64,000 bases of DNA from Clitopilus passeckerianus (lineage: Eukaryota > Basidiomycota > Agaricomycetes > Agaricales > Entolomataceae). The notes under the pieces are model-generated. The model was not told the DNA's origin. It did no database searches and worked only from the letters and a program-made list of their open reading frames with translations. The DNA lies in the NCBI GenBank assembly GCA_944990035.1, contig CALYLX010000002.1, positions 62,001-126,000 on the forward strand, in the 5' to 3' direction. How positions within the stretch are numbered: position 1 is the first letter of the stretch; every line of letters starts with the position of its first letter. Of this stretch, positions 34,050-45,969 are shown one piece after another. The position numbers and the translations under genes are program-made.

Positions 34050-37000
34050 CTAAACAGACGCGTGGTATTTATGGACGATCTCCAGGAAATCAAGCAGAGT
34101 GCTGGCACTCCAGGCTTGTGTATTGCAGGAATCATGACAATATTGCCCATTTTCATTGGTGAGCTCGGGAAGGCCAGCCCAAGGATCATTCTGAATGTGA
34201 TGACGTGGCGCCAGCAGAATTTGGTGGAGATGATGTAAAGCTGCCTGCGTTTTCTGCATGCCAAATCAGCTAATGATTGCATGGATGAAGTCAGACTACA
34301 AACCTTGGGATTCTTTTCAAGAGTTGCGAAGTGCAAGTAGGCGCGTAGGAAGTATCCAAGGGGCCAGCCCCATTCAGGTCCCTACGATGGCAATCAGTTA
34401 TCAGAGGCGCAATAAGGCAATAGTAACACACATTGTGGTAATTCAGACCCTTCGCAATTGCAGCGTCAGTTGAGTCGTTGGAGTTGTCGTAATTGGGCCT
34501 GTACTGCATATCTTTCGGATCCAATGTCTTCATTCCCAATGGTCCCCTGATAACCTTGTCAGCGAGCTTGAGAGCACCCATCGCATGTTCAGGCTGGAAC
34601 AGTTCTGGCGCAACCGTCATCGCAATAGGGAAATTACACCTCAGCTGATAGTCTGACCATTCCCTCCCCGGACCAGACCCGTAGACGTCTTTATAGATTC
34701 CTCGTCGGTTAATCAACTTGGGCTTGACTTCATATTGCGCATCTTCAGAAGGGTCGGTGGGGACGTAGTAGTATTTCTCGAAAGACGCTTGGATAAGATC
34801 GGCCCACTCTTTGTAGGTTATGGTCTTGGTCTTGCCATCGACTAGATGAATGTAAGCAATAAACTTGCACGGGTATACGATTATATTCACCAGTAACCTC
34901 GACACCCTTGAAAGGGAACTTGTTCTTAGCCACCAGGTGGTCAAGCCACGACAACGTGCTCTTCAACAACCCAGTAATCTCTACAGGCGCACCATCTCTT
35001 GGTGTTCCGGGGACGCCTTTTGTCCCAGCCTTTACCGACTCTCCCATCTTGTCCATCCATGTGCCGCAGTTATGCTGATTCCCCCCGAGGATGAACCCTG
35101 TATTCCAGTCAACGTGGATCTCAATGTCGAACCCTTCCTCCTTCATTTGCATGTCAAGATTGGGGCCAGCATTATATTCGCGGAAATTGGTTCCGCTAGC
35201 GTGTCGTTGGAGAATCTCTTGAATGATCTCTGCAATGGTGGACGAGTATGAGTATGCTTGAGGATCATCCCAAGGCACCCAAGTATCATCTTTAGGGAAC
35301 CGTCTCTTCACTGGTTCCTGGAGGATTGAAAGCCCGTCCGGAGCAGAAGAAACGTAATCTTGAATGTTCTGAAGCATCCACCATGGGGAGTCCCGAGAAT
35401 TGTACCTGGTACCGCAAACCACGTCAGTGACCTTGATTTCCGACTGTACTGACGCAGGGATTCACCTTGGGCTACGCACGGAATCCAACAGGTTGGGGAT
35501 CAAGCCGTGCTTGAGAGTGGATGCAAACGCCAGGATATGTTTCTTCGCACCATCAAAGTTGCCTGTGGTCAAGAACAGCCCTCTCAGGGAGATGAAAACA
35601 TCTCGTCCCCAGCACCGAGCCCAACCAGCAGTGAAGTGAGGCAGGCCTGCTGCAAGGGAGGGCGTTGGTTTACCCGGGTCAAGAGATGCCGACTTGACCA
35701 TTCCATGCATTTGAACGGCGCATAGAGCTAGGTCATGGGTGAATGAATGCCCAGAGGAGACAAACTCGGAGCATTGTTCAATGAGGGCGCGGCGAGCTGC
35801 CTTGTATGCTGTCGAAATGATGATGGCGAAATACTTGGGTCGCATAAAATCAGGTACGCTTTGCTTGACGCGTTCTAGCCTCTCCTTGAGCCATTCTGCT
35901 GGCTTGGCCAGATTAGGGAACACGCCAACCTGCCTATCCAATTCATGAGCAACAGATGCGAAACAACATGGAAAGAACATACTTTGATAATCGTTCATGA
36001 ATATAGTCGAAAGCCCATGTGCCCTGGCGTATGTGGCCACACAAAGGATGTCCTAGGTCGTTGGTAGTCATGATGTGGCGTAGCGGATGCATCCACCCCT
36101 CCAATCCACAGTACTTCAGTGGACCAAGACTGGGCACGTCGTACACCCCGATCTCTCCAGAAGTGGCATCTCTCTCTTCACCATCAGCACGGTGGAGAAC
36201 CACGTTGAGGTCAACAAGGTCTAGGGAACTGAAAGCCTCCGTAGCACCTTGAGAACAGAAGTCGTCCAACTTCGGGTCGTGTTCTTGCAATTGAGTTTCA
36301 AAGACCAAGATACTACCAGGGGGGAAGACTTCTGGGATCACAATCTCCGCAAAAGGACCTTCTTGGTCAAGGCCTTGAGGGACCACCACCGGGCTCATCT
36401 CAACGAGCCGTGAAGGAAGGCCACGAATTGTATCAGGGTCTTTGGGCACGTCATAAGACGAGATGTCAATGCTTGCACCATAGATGAATTTGACCCTGGT
36501 CCTGCGAAGCTTCATTGGGTTCACTGAGTATCCATTCAGTACAACATTTGAGGAGAGGAGACAATGAACTAACTATTGCCACGGTCTTTAGAGCCCTTCT
36601 GGAATGCCGTATGAGCTACTAAGAGGTACCCCTTCCTGGATACGGGATGAACCCGATGAACGGAAATGTACTACGCATACGTTAGCCAAATTCGTGACAC
36701 AAAGGTGGGATAAGACCTACATTGTTCTCCAGGTGAACATGCCCCTCCTCAAATCCCTCAAGAACCATCTCTGTATGGAGCGAATTAAGCAACCTCTTTG
36801 CTCTTGCAATCCCACTGTTCTCCCCCAGCCCAGTGACCTCGTACTTCCGTTTCTCGGTGACTAGCTGAAGAAGCTTGGGGTAAAGGTCATCGAATCCTTT
36901 CACGGAGCCAATGGCGCACATACTAAACGCCACAAGGGCACCAGAGTCCAGAGCGTGTTCAGCGGATTGCTTGTCAAGCGGAGACTCGTTGTCATGTGTG

Positions 37001-39437
37001 AGGTCGTAAAATAGGGCATGGGGGAGGGATCCATTGAGAGGGCTGACAATGCATTCGCGAACAGGGCCTTTTCCGGTGGGGGAAGGTATCTCTTCAATGT
37101 TAGTCAAGCACGCAGCGTCCATAGAACCTGAGGGATCCGTATCAGCAAGAGAACTAGAACTCAGGAACAGGAGGCGACCTCACCTATAGGTTTTCCAAGT
37201 CCATGTCGATAAACCAGTCTTGAAAGCTCCTTAGTATCGGGTGCATTTCCGCTTTCCCTAACCAAACTGTTGATACCAAGCTCCCTGACGAACACGTAGT
37301 CCATCTCCTCACTTCCCGTGAAAAGCTCCGCGCATACGTATAGGTCTGGATTGACAACACGGGCCGCGTCAAGGAGGTACGTGCCGACCTCAAGTGGGGT
37401 GGAGTGACAATTGTCGATCCTGAAACCGTCGAAAGTTTTTGCGAGGTATTGGACGTAGTTCGTCATGTGCTCCCATAACCAGGGGTTATCGGAAGGCGAT
37501 TTGCCATAGCGCAGCTTGACGCAATCACCCCAAACGATGACTTCGCGCCGAAGGTAGGCCTTGGATGGCGGCAATGCGAAGTTCTGCAGAGGGTTGGCAT
37601 CCCATATCCAGCCGTTGTTTGCAACGGAGTATTTGAGAGGATCTTTGGAATATCCGGGGAGCCGTGTGAAGTAGGGTTCAAGGAATGGATTGCTGTGAAA
37701 AAGTGTTAACAATAATCAAAGCTCGAAGTTGATCTCCTCACCTCTTGGTAATCTCGCCCAATTTGGGGCCATGTTCGGCGAGGCGAATATAATGAGCGCG
37801 ATTCTTCATGAGGTCAAACGCAACCCGTGTGTCCTCTTCCCACTCTTGATAGAGGGGCACATTCAGGACATCAACGACACGAACCCAGGCTTCAGCAAGG
37901 GCATCGATGTCAGATAGTTCGGTAAATGCTGCCTTCACCAAGGAGGCTGCCGCATCTCCATCGACTTTGGTGCAGAATCGAGACGCAAACGTGTGGGCAC
38001 CATGTACCAGGCCTTGCTCTCGGGCAATATTCGCCAATTCAACCACTGTTTTACCCTGAACTTGAAATCCTTCCCAAGACTTGGCTTTACCAGACGCGAG
38101 CGCCGCCTTCACCGACTCCTTTTCGCGTACGGTATCAAGGACGTAATATTGCCAAAATTTCTTCTCCTTGACGACGTCTCGGAGAGCGTTGAGAACGCGA
38201 TCAAGCTCACCTTCCGTTGTGAGAACGGTAGGGAGGCCACGCGAAATTAAGGTATCAGAGAACTCGAGGATTGCCGTGTCGAGTTCAAGCGCGGGAGTGA
38301 GATGAGGGGAGTTTGCTGGACTGAAGCCTAAAGACATATTAGCTGGTGGAACGATGAACGGCAGTTTAACATACCAGCTTCAGGGTGGTCATTGAGCCAT
38401 ACACTGTCGTTGGCCGTATGGTTTAGAACCACATCAGTAAGTGAGAGCAATCCATATTCCTCCTTGGCGACCTTCAGGATTTTCTCGGCACCAGCCTTGT
38501 CAGACTTCATTCCGGGATCGTACTCCAGCTGATCTCGAATGGAGTACGGACTATCGCTCTCGCCGCGCTCCTGCAGTGGCGTCCAGTGAATCATGGTGTA
38601 ACCCCTCTGAGACGTCTCCTCGAAATGTTTTCTCCACTCTGATACGGGGCCCATCCACTTGGACACCAGAGTCAAGATGGACAGCCCACTGAGGGGGAGA
38701 TTCACGTATGTGTTTTTACTGATAGCTGCACCTCCGTTGGCGGGTGAAAGCGGCCCAAGGGTCTTCTTGTCGAGTATGGGTGATCTGGCCTTGGTCTTCA
38801 GAATGGGGTCTACGTTGAAGTAGCCCTTTCGGCCTTCGATACGCTGGCCAGGCTTGTCGCCGTCATACTCAACCCAATACACGAAGGCACCGGCATGAGA
38901 GATTGGGAGGTCGACCTGAATGGGCCTGGAATAGTCTGTAGGCAACCTGATGGTAGAAGGAGATCAACATGAACTCGACAACGCGACGATCAAGCAATGA
39001 CGTACTTTCTCGTCGCGTAGCGATCGTGAGCAAACACGCCTCCGTCGAGAGGAAAATTCGTCTTGAAGACGCCATGCCTCGCTGCGGGAGTTCCTGCCTC
39101 GAGAGAGACGCGTAAAACGTACGGCGTGGTAGCCGGGGGAAGTCGGATATACTGAGGAGGTAGTGAGCGATCGTCCAGAGATAACAAGCTAGGAAACGAG
39201 GAAAACACGTACAGCACGATCCTTACGAGGTCCGCCGTCGACGTCAAGGCGAAGCTCATAGACGTGAACGGGTCCTTCGCTTGGACGACTGAAAAACTCG
39301 ATAGCCTCGTCTGCGGGGGTCTTTGGGGTAACAGGCGTTACAGGGCTTGACTTGGACTTGTTCTCAGCATTGGCATTCTTAATATCTTTGCTAATCGACA
39401 AAGTGGGCTTTGACGACGCGCTCGAACCTTTCGCCAT
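34050..39437 (-). CDS. GDB1: Glycogen debranching enzyme
   Basis: Bifunctional 4-alpha-glucanotransferase and amylo-1,6-glucosidase, here with an N-terminal Lys/Ser/Thr-rich extension beginning [10 protein letters not shown]. The glucanotransferase half shows the GH13-like motifs [28 protein letters not shown] (nucleophile Asp) and [14 protein letters not shown] (acid/base Glu). The glucosidase half shows [20 protein letters not shown] and [17 protein letters not shown]. The order and content match full-length eukaryotic debranching enzymes of about 1500 residues; no break was seen. About a dozen small introns were inferred from frame changes (near 39235, 38990, 38370, 37710, 37150, 36700, 36530, 35990, 35440, 34880, 34420 and 34270). 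It releases glucose and glucose-1-phosphate-competent chains from glycogen in the cytosol. Confidence 0.93.
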
Positions 39438-39646
39438 CGTCGGCGACGGTGATTGTTGTTGAAAAGAGAAATACGGAGGGTTTGCCCTTTTCAACAATTG
39501 GAAGAGCGATGGATGATGTCACCAAGAGATAGTGACCGTGTATTACGTAATGGTAGTAGAGCTTCCCCATATAGTCGTAATAAAAATTAAAAAAGCAAAA
39601 GAAATCTAAACCTATAAGTAAATAGAGAAAAGTCGGTATTGACCTT

Positions 39647-40889
39647 TTAGTTCGTTCTAATGGCAGCCTCTGTTGTAAAGAAAGGGTGGTCAGAGACGTA
39701 AAGGCGAAAACTTTTGAAGGAAACGTACTGAAAAATTCGTAAGATAGCCAACATAGCGCTGTGCTCGGCATGATAGTCAGAACTCGAGGTGTCAAGCCAC
39801 GCCCGAAGCCTTTGACACCGTCTCGTTTCCAGATGACTGAAAACGCGTCCATCATCCCCCTGACATTCCGAATATCGGCCTCTGTAGAGGTACCACGGGT
39901 TTGCAGAATCGTCTTGGCCACGTCCAATGGAGTTGTAACCGCAGCAGCGACCGCACCGGCCACCGCTCCCGAAGCAATATGAGTCGAAGGCGAGTATTCG
40001 TGCCGTGGGTTCAACCACCGCTTCATCTGCTCGTAGACGGTGAATTGAATTGCGTTGAAGGGTATTGATATGGCCAGGGTTGTAGGATAGGAGACATAGA
40101 AAGCGCTGATGCCTTCAGTTCTGTATACGGTTCTTGCACAGTCCATAACCGAACGGAAAGTCGACTTGTGAAGCTGCATCCGCTGCTTGACAACTGTTAG
40201 GATGAATGTCAGATATCATAGAGCTGGAGTATGGCATAGAGCCACTGACCATCGAAAGGGTTCATTAGAGCATCGCTGGCAATGGTGGCGGATGCACCAG
40301 CCAGAGCTATCGGAAAGACATTAGCATTCTTGAGCTTGACTTTTCCAAGGCCTAACTCACAAGTTGCAACCCATTGATTCCCTGCCTTATTTCCGCCAGC
40401 CAACTCCTTCACGGCCTCTAGTGTTCCGAAATGGACAGCGTGCGCGGGACCAGCTCCCAAGATGACCGAAGAGACTCCTCGCCAGAGGGCCCTCATACCC
40501 TCTGTCGATGATATACGCGTGAAAGCATTACCAACACCAGTATAGACGGCCACCGGAGATGTTGCAAAGACTTGCATACGCGTCTATCAGATAAAAAAAG
40601 TGTCGTGTCATCAGTATGACAAGTCCGGTTGAACACCCCACGAAAACACAAACTTTTATGCTGTCGACCGGGAACATGACTGCATGCTCGGAAATTCCTG
40701 CCTGTCCATGTATGAGTCTTCCACAGTGAGTCTGAGTGAATTTGAACCAAGTACCAGAGCACCAGCCAGCATGTTAACCTGAGTCCCGAAGCCATGTCAA
40801 TTCCCGAATATGAGACACTGAGAAGTTCGTAAAAAACGTACAGCGAAACCTGCATTGTCGGGGAGCGCCTCGTAATCAATTTCTGCCAT
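39647..40889 (-). CDS. MRS4: Mitoferrin, mitochondrial iron carrier (MRS3/MRS4 type)
   Basis: Mitochondrial carrier family with the three signature repeats: MFPVDSIK then TRMQ, NPFD then VKQRMQ, and TPLDVAKTILQTRG. The first exon is MAEIDYEALPDNAGFA from the ATG at 40889. The last exon restores YEFFKAAIRTN and stops at 39647-39649. The repeat-1 sequence (GISEHAVMFPVDSIK) and repeat 2 (ALMNPFD) are those of yeast Mrs3/Mrs4 and animal mitoferrin, which carry Fe2+ across the inner membrane for haem and iron-sulfur synthesis. Six short introns divide the gene. Length (about 295 residues) is normal. Confidence 0.9.
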
Positions 40890-41469
40890 TAGTCGTGTTG
40901 GACGCTGTTGAGGCTCGAGGTCAGCCTAGAATGTCCCCGGGAAGGAAGTGCTGGTGATGGCGAGGGGGAGAAACCGGTAAAACGCTGATCGACTGGAGGT
41001 TCGCACTTTTCTCCGAGCGTCTGTGCAGAATTCAGGGTCACCGGAATTACGACTCTTGCCTTGTGATTTCATGGTCCTCAGAAGCTCGCTATGTTCAATT
41101 ATATGGACTTTGACACTGGATTTCCGATGCTGCATAGTACACTGGGCCTCCTCTGAATTCTTACTGCCTCCTTTCCCCCATAAGTTTCTGTTCAGACTCC
41201 ACTTCTCGTTCGCTGTCTGGTGAACTGGCATAAATTGGCCAATACCTTGCTGGTAACTTGTCCTCGTACGTCCTTGAAAAGACGGAGAACAACTTACTGG
41301 ACTGCAGGCGCGAAATCAGTATGACATACATATCCGTGCTTCCGCGTCGTCTATCGCTTTGGCTGGCCAGCCACACAATTTTCTGAAGAATCTGCCGAGA
41401 TTGTTACCAAACGAATCAATTTTAAGAAATGATATTCATTGACTAGACCTCGTAACACTCTTCGTTGTC
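40890..41469. other. Intergenic, mitoferrin upstream region
   Basis: Promoter side of the mitoferrin gene. Short frames only (for example 40926-41231 minus); no product recognised. Confidence 0.4.
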
Positions 41470-41900
41470 ACGGTTGAAATGTATAGGAGAGATTATTCTC
41501 AGTGACGAGATGTTTATGGGAGTTCTACCAAGCTTCACAGGCGCAGATAACGCACTGTCCAATTTCTTGAATCAATTCCCAAAACTGCAAACAATCACCT
41601 TCTGGCAATGCTTGGTGGCGAGCCGAATCATCCACTGCTAAAATGGTGTTGCCTCCAAGGTTGCCTCCCCAGTATTCCAACTGAGGGGGCTGGACGCTTC
41701 CTGTTGTTCTGACACATTAATTGGACTGGCTAATCCCGGCTCTTTCATCGCTGGAAACACTGCATATCTCGTACCCCACTCAGATATTGCAACCATGTTT
41801 CCCCACCATCGTACTCAGTCACTCTCGGTTGCCCCAAAATCCTAGGTGCAACTCGTTCTTGAGTCAACCTCTCCTCATCAGAAATAAGGAACTAGAAGTA
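41470..41900 (+). pseudogene. Decayed copy of the F-box gene at 43766-44990
   Basis: Read on the plus strand, this stretch aligns by eye with the middle of the downstream F-box gene. It has MGVLPSFTGADNALSNFLNQ (intact gene: KGVLAGSLYDDNALPTFLNY), QTITFWQCLV against RAITFDECLV, SPVFQLRGLDASCCSDTLI against APVFQLERLDVRSCRDELV, and IPALSSLETLHISYPTQ against MPALSSLQILHISYPAP. An in-frame TAA follows RIIHC (41639-41641), frames shift more than once, and both the F-box end and the C-terminal third are missing or unrecognisable. It is a truncated, disabled duplicate about 2 kb from its relative. Confidence 0.78.
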
Positions 41901-42124
41901 CAGATTTGATTGCTCCAATGGGTTTCTACTAGTACACACCATCAGAATCTGTTCTTGATTAGTCGGATGCCATACAACTTACGCTCGCCACGTGATACCA
42001 AGCATGCATGTATGAAGGGAGAAGGTTCTATTACAATTGGGCAGAAACACGGACATAACCTCGCCTTCGATACAGAAGGGACATGGAAACCGAATGTTGA
42101 GTAGAAATATATGTAATAAGTCCT

Positions 42125-43087
42125 TCAGGGTTTCTTGGGACTCGGAGACCTCTTTGAGCTGGGAGGCTTATGGCCTGATCCCGATGGGCTGGAAGATTTC
42201 TTGACCCCAGGAGGGGTCAGTGAGGAATCCCAAACTATATTCACGTCATTCCTAATCGTGCCTTCGTCATCCGTAAACTTAGGCTGGGCAATATTCAGGT
42301 TAGGATTGTCGGATAAAGATGAAGATGGTCCTCACGTCGGTTCTGTCATAAAAATGTTCCCAGTCGATAAACTCGACATGGTTGTCGGGGGTTATGATGA
42401 TCTGAAGCATAGTATTAGTACTTGAAGTAGGGGGTACGGTAGGCAATCACATTGTTCATGTTGAGGTCCCTACCAAGATAGGATCAGTACGCCGATGGAG
42501 TACAGAGAATCAAAGCTGGAGCGTACCAATGTAAAATACCCTTGTTTTTGGCCATTTCGGCCGCCGCCGTTACGACTTTGTCCTTCCATTGCCTCACGAA
42601 CTCCCTCCGCGTGTCGTCGTGGGGTAATTTTGCCACCATAACAGCCAACACTTTCCCTTTCACTTCCTTCATTACTACTGCACGCTTGTTCATATCAGAG
42701 TCGATATATAGGCTAGCTGCCTTCAGACCCTCAATCTCCCTCGGATTCAGTTTCGAATCCCTGTCCTTCCTCTGCTGGTAGATTTTGATTACGTAGCCTG
42801 GATTGGGTTTGTTGTCCCACTTCGCTATATTCAAGCATTAGGATACGGTCCCCGCGAAATTTGAGATACAGCTTACTGAGGCGATATACTACTGACTTGT
42901 CATGGTTTGCAGGACTTATCATTGGGCCGAGCTCTGCTACTTTCCCATCGATAGTCATAGTGGTAGAACGACGGTCAAGTGCCGTGTACTGCGACTCGAC
43001 TGGGGCAGCATGAACAACCGCTAGCGTGCTGAGCGATACCAGCCCCAGTACGAAATGTTGAAGAGAGAAAAGACCGAAAGTCCGCAT
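42125..43087 (-). CDS. Small secreted kinase-fold protein
   Basis: Five exons: 43087-42877, 42824-42527, 42469 to about 42451, one from about 42401 and a last one from about 42283 to the TGA at 42125-42127; about 250 residues. It starts with a clear signal peptide (MRTFGLFSLQHFVLGLVSLS, cleavage after VVHAA). Kinase-like landmarks follow: beta-3 lysine in YVIKIY, a helix REIEGLKAASLY that may carry the partner Glu, hinge-like VVMKEV, catalytic loop GILHWDLNMNN and FIDWE in place of DFG. There is no APE motif and almost no C-lobe; instead there is a basic Ser/Pro tail (KKSSSPSGSGHKPPSSKRS). Agaricomycetes have such short kinase-fold proteins, but the function is unknown. A TATA box lies 117 bp upstream of the ATG. 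Confidence 0.7.
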
Positions 43088-43203
43088 GATGTTGTCAACG
43101 GCAGCGCGAGAGAGGATTTGGAGTTCGTGAGACGCAAGGAGTATGCAGGAGAGCTCAACTCTAGAGGACCAGCCTGAGGAATCTATCCGAGAGAAAAGCC
43201 GTG

Positions 43204-43211
43204 TATTTATA
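43204..43211 (-). promoter_or_regulatory. TATA box of the secreted kinase-fold gene
   Basis: TATAAATA on the minus strand, 117-124 bp upstream of the ATG at 43087. Confidence 0.45.
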
Positions 43212-43603
43212 CTACGTTACGTTCAAGTTGTCGTACCCAGGAACAACGAGTGAACATAAAAAAGCTCAAGGGAGACGAGGAAACTGTATATTTCCCGTTC
43301 TCATCATGCTGATAGACCCCTGTGGGATCATTCTTCTTTGCGTTTCAGGCATTGCGCACCCACTGGTGGGGTGTTGATGACTTGGACAGCATACCACACA
43401 TGAACAGGTTCCCAGGCTATCAGACAAAGCGCTGATTCTCGGTGGTGTTAAAGCTGGCAGTTGATCAGAACACGGCCTTCGTTTGATTCTTATGCCAGTC
43501 TTGTAGGTATACTTGTAGGTCCACTGTAGGTCCAATGTGGGATCATGTACGAAGGATCGTATTCAATGAGACATGTTAGCCATCTCAAGATGACATGTGA
43601 GCG

Positions 43604-43644
43604 ACTGATCATCGATCATGATCGATTACGAATCATTGATCAGT
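43604..43644. promoter_or_regulatory. Nested palindromes upstream of the F-box gene
   Basis: An outer perfect inverted repeat, ACTGATCA (43604-43611) and TGATCAGT (43637-43644), encloses a perfect 14-bp palindrome TCGATCATGATCGA (43612-43625). It sits about 120 bp before the F-box ATG, between that gene and the divergent secreted kinase-fold gene. Possible binding site for a dimeric regulator, or the remnant of a small element. Confidence 0.45.
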
Positions 43645-43723
43645 GCGCGGCCTGAGGTCCTGATATGATCGTATCTTGATGAGTCAAAAAACCATCCAAA
43701 ACCTGCAGACCGGCGGATACAGT

Positions 43724-43729
43724 TATAAA
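43724..43729 (+). promoter_or_regulatory. TATA box of the F-box gene
   Basis: TATAAA 37-42 bp upstream of the ATG at 43766, in a plausible core-promoter position for a short leader. Confidence 0.45.
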
Positions 43730-43765
43730 CATCGACTACAGTGCGCGACCGTGTATTAACCACGA

Positions 43766-44990
43766 ATGCATCTTCACCAATTGCCCTCAGAGTTGCTTAA
43801 CGCCATCCTAAGTCATTTGGGTGTAGTGAAAGACTATCTATCTCTACGTGCATGTGCTTTAACATGCCGAACACTCGTTTCACCCGCTCAGGCTTATCTC
43901 TTTCGCGCCGTATTAGTAGAGTCCGAGGCAACCACTGTGACTGTGCTAAAAAAATTGGAATCCACGCCTCATATTGCGACGTTTGTCAAGCGCCTACATT
44001 TGGTCGAGATTCACAAACCTTGGATCCAGCGCTCCGAGGTCCTCCGTAGACTATTCGACCTTTTGTCATCATACACTTTTTCTCTCCATATCCACCAGCG
44101 CCGACGCAAATCAGAAAATTCCCGCCTCGACTTTTCTTTGTTGTCACAATTACGATGCATAGAAGAGATTTCCCTCAGTGAAGGGATGCAGAAGGGAGTT
44201 TTGGCAGGCTCGCTATACGATGATAACGCTCTCCCCACTTTCCTCAACTATTTCTCGACGCTGCGAGCCATTACCTTCGACGAGTGCTTAGTGCAAAACC
44301 AAACCATTGGTGAAAAAACTGACGTCGCCGCCCCAGTATTCCAATTGGAGAGGCTGGATGTACGGTCCTGTCGCGACGAATTGGTATTGGGCTGGCTTAT
44401 GCCGGCTCTCTCGTCACTGCAGATCCTGCATATCTCGTACCCTGCCCCAAATACGACGGTTTCCCGTACCACTTTCCCCAATTTTATCATCGCAGCTGGT
44501 GAATGGTTGCGCCATCTGGAGGCAAGAGATCTATGCAATGCTATTGAAGCTGGTTAGCCACACATGCCCGTTTATGGCCACCACATATCTAACCTAGTTA
44601 TTCGTAGACTTGCAGCCGCTAATGAATGCGGTACGGATACACGCTACCAATCTACGCACCCTCAAGCTTATGATCACTGGGACTGGATTTGGCCATCCCC
44701 CGATACAAGTAGTGGTCCAATCGCTTCTCCTTATTGGCACCCACAGGCAGCTTCAGCACCTCACCGTCGGGATCTTTCAGGATGATGCACTCCTAGAAGG
44801 TAACCCATGGAATGAACTGCAGGACGTTCTGCTTGGAACCCGCTTCTCAGCGCTGCAAAGTGTGGAGATTCGCTTGTTGTTGTTGTCCCCGGACTCCATT
44901 TTAGTGTCTCCCGAGCCTGTCATTGCTGCCATTCCTCGGCTCAGTCAGAAGAAGAGGATACTTGTATATCCAACGCTAGAATACACCTAG
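43766..44990 (+). CDS. F-box protein with leucine-rich tail
   Basis: Exon 1 (43766 to about 44553) and exon 2 (about 44609 to 44990) join through a GTTAGC...TAG intron to about 390 residues. The F-box is at the very start: LPSELLNAILSHLGVVKDYL, then RACALTCRTLVSPAQAYLFR. Leucine-rich repeat-like segments follow (FVKRLHLVEIH, IEEISLSEGM, LRAITFDECLV, LERLDVRSC, LQILHISYP, LRTLKLMITG, LQHLTVGIFQ), as in substrate-binding F-box/LRR proteins of SCF ligases. A broken relative lies at 41470-41900. Expanded, fast-evolving F-box families are typical of Agaricomycetes. Confidence 0.78.
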
Positions 44991-45319
44991 AATGATGGCC
45001 TCACTATCCTGAGTGATGGACGCCGGATTATCTACATTCTGACATTCTTAGCTGGTCATGTATTTTTCTCTTCGGATAACTTCAAGTTCTTCATCTGAAA
45101 ACAAGTGGTCGAATATCTATCGCATTTGTAGTAATTGACGAATCCGACGGCACCTTAGACGACCGTTCTATAGCGACATGCCACCGAAGTGTAGCACACT
45201 GAGATGCAGAAGGAGGAGACCTTGAAGTTCAGGATTTTGTGTTCTCATCGAAAAAAAGGAGCAGCCGTGAGTAGATTACGAGGAACTCAGGAGAAAGAGA
45301 ACTTCTAACAGGTAATTCA

Positions 45320-45847
45320 ATGCGACAGATCGTATTCCTCAGGCTCTGGAAAATGGCATGTACATACTCACGTCAGGTGTGTGTTCAAGTCGCCTCGATG
45401 GAGGAGGTAGAAGTACTCGAAGAAGGGGGGATCGGCCAAGGGCTGAAGCAGAAGCCTGAAGGCTCATTCGGATTTGTAGGTCCAATGTGGGACCAGAGAA
45501 TTTTCAGCCACTGCTCGGAGCTTCGCCTCTATGTAGCATGTCTTGACGCTCTCGCTTATTTGAGCGAAGGTTTTCCTGGTCTGTCATGCTGCGCTTGCAC
45601 CCGAAGCCCTAAGGGTCGAAGGCTAGTAAGAAGAGGTGCAGTGTTTGAAATGAGGCTGGGCAGCTTGATAGGCGCCAGCCAAGGCTGTTGCTACCTTACA
45701 ATCGACGGGATACTTCTTTCCCAAAAAGTTGGACCATTTTTGAACAACGATAGTATCGAAATCATAAGTCAGACGGTAGCCAGGGCTCACAAGATGGTAG
45801 CGAGATACTTTATAATGCTTTCTACTGTGTCCCAACCTCTGAGGTGA
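45320..45847 (+). CDS. Orphan ORF, doubtful
   Basis: Uninterrupted frame of 175 codons starting MRQIVFLRLWKMACTYSRQV. There is no known domain, signal peptide or splice evidence. It is Cys-containing in its middle (LSCCACTRSP). It is longer than expected by chance in this composition and does not shadow a supported gene, although the minus strand beyond 45840 may hold the 3' end of the NLR relic. It may be an orphan gene or decayed sequence. The stretch 44991-45319 before it shows nothing. Confidence 0.3.
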   Translation: MRQIVFLRLWKMACTYSRQVCVQVASMEEVEVLEEGGIGQGLKQKPEGSFGFVGPMWDQRIFSHCSELRLYVACLDALAYLSEGFPGLSCCACTRSPKGRRLVRRGAVFEMRLGSLIGASQGCCYLTIDGILLSQKVGPFLNNDSIEIISQTVARAHKMVARYFIMLSTVSQPLR

Positions 45848-45969
45848 ACGGTGTACTGTATACGTCCACCGAAATGGTCAACATGAGCTTAAACTCTGAA
45901 GTAATCACAGATAAAACTGCCTGCTTTAATTGTGTGCTTTCTTCGAGACATGTTTGTGAGTGGTAATGT

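Noticed and set aside
33840..34238. 132-codon plus-strand ORF across PAT1 and GDB1 ends
   Set aside because: Antisense to the PAT1 first exon and the GDB1 last exons, both of which are well supported.
42135..42425. 96-codon plus-strand ORF
   Set aside because: It is the reverse of the last exons of the secreted kinase-fold gene, which has splice-consistent motifs.
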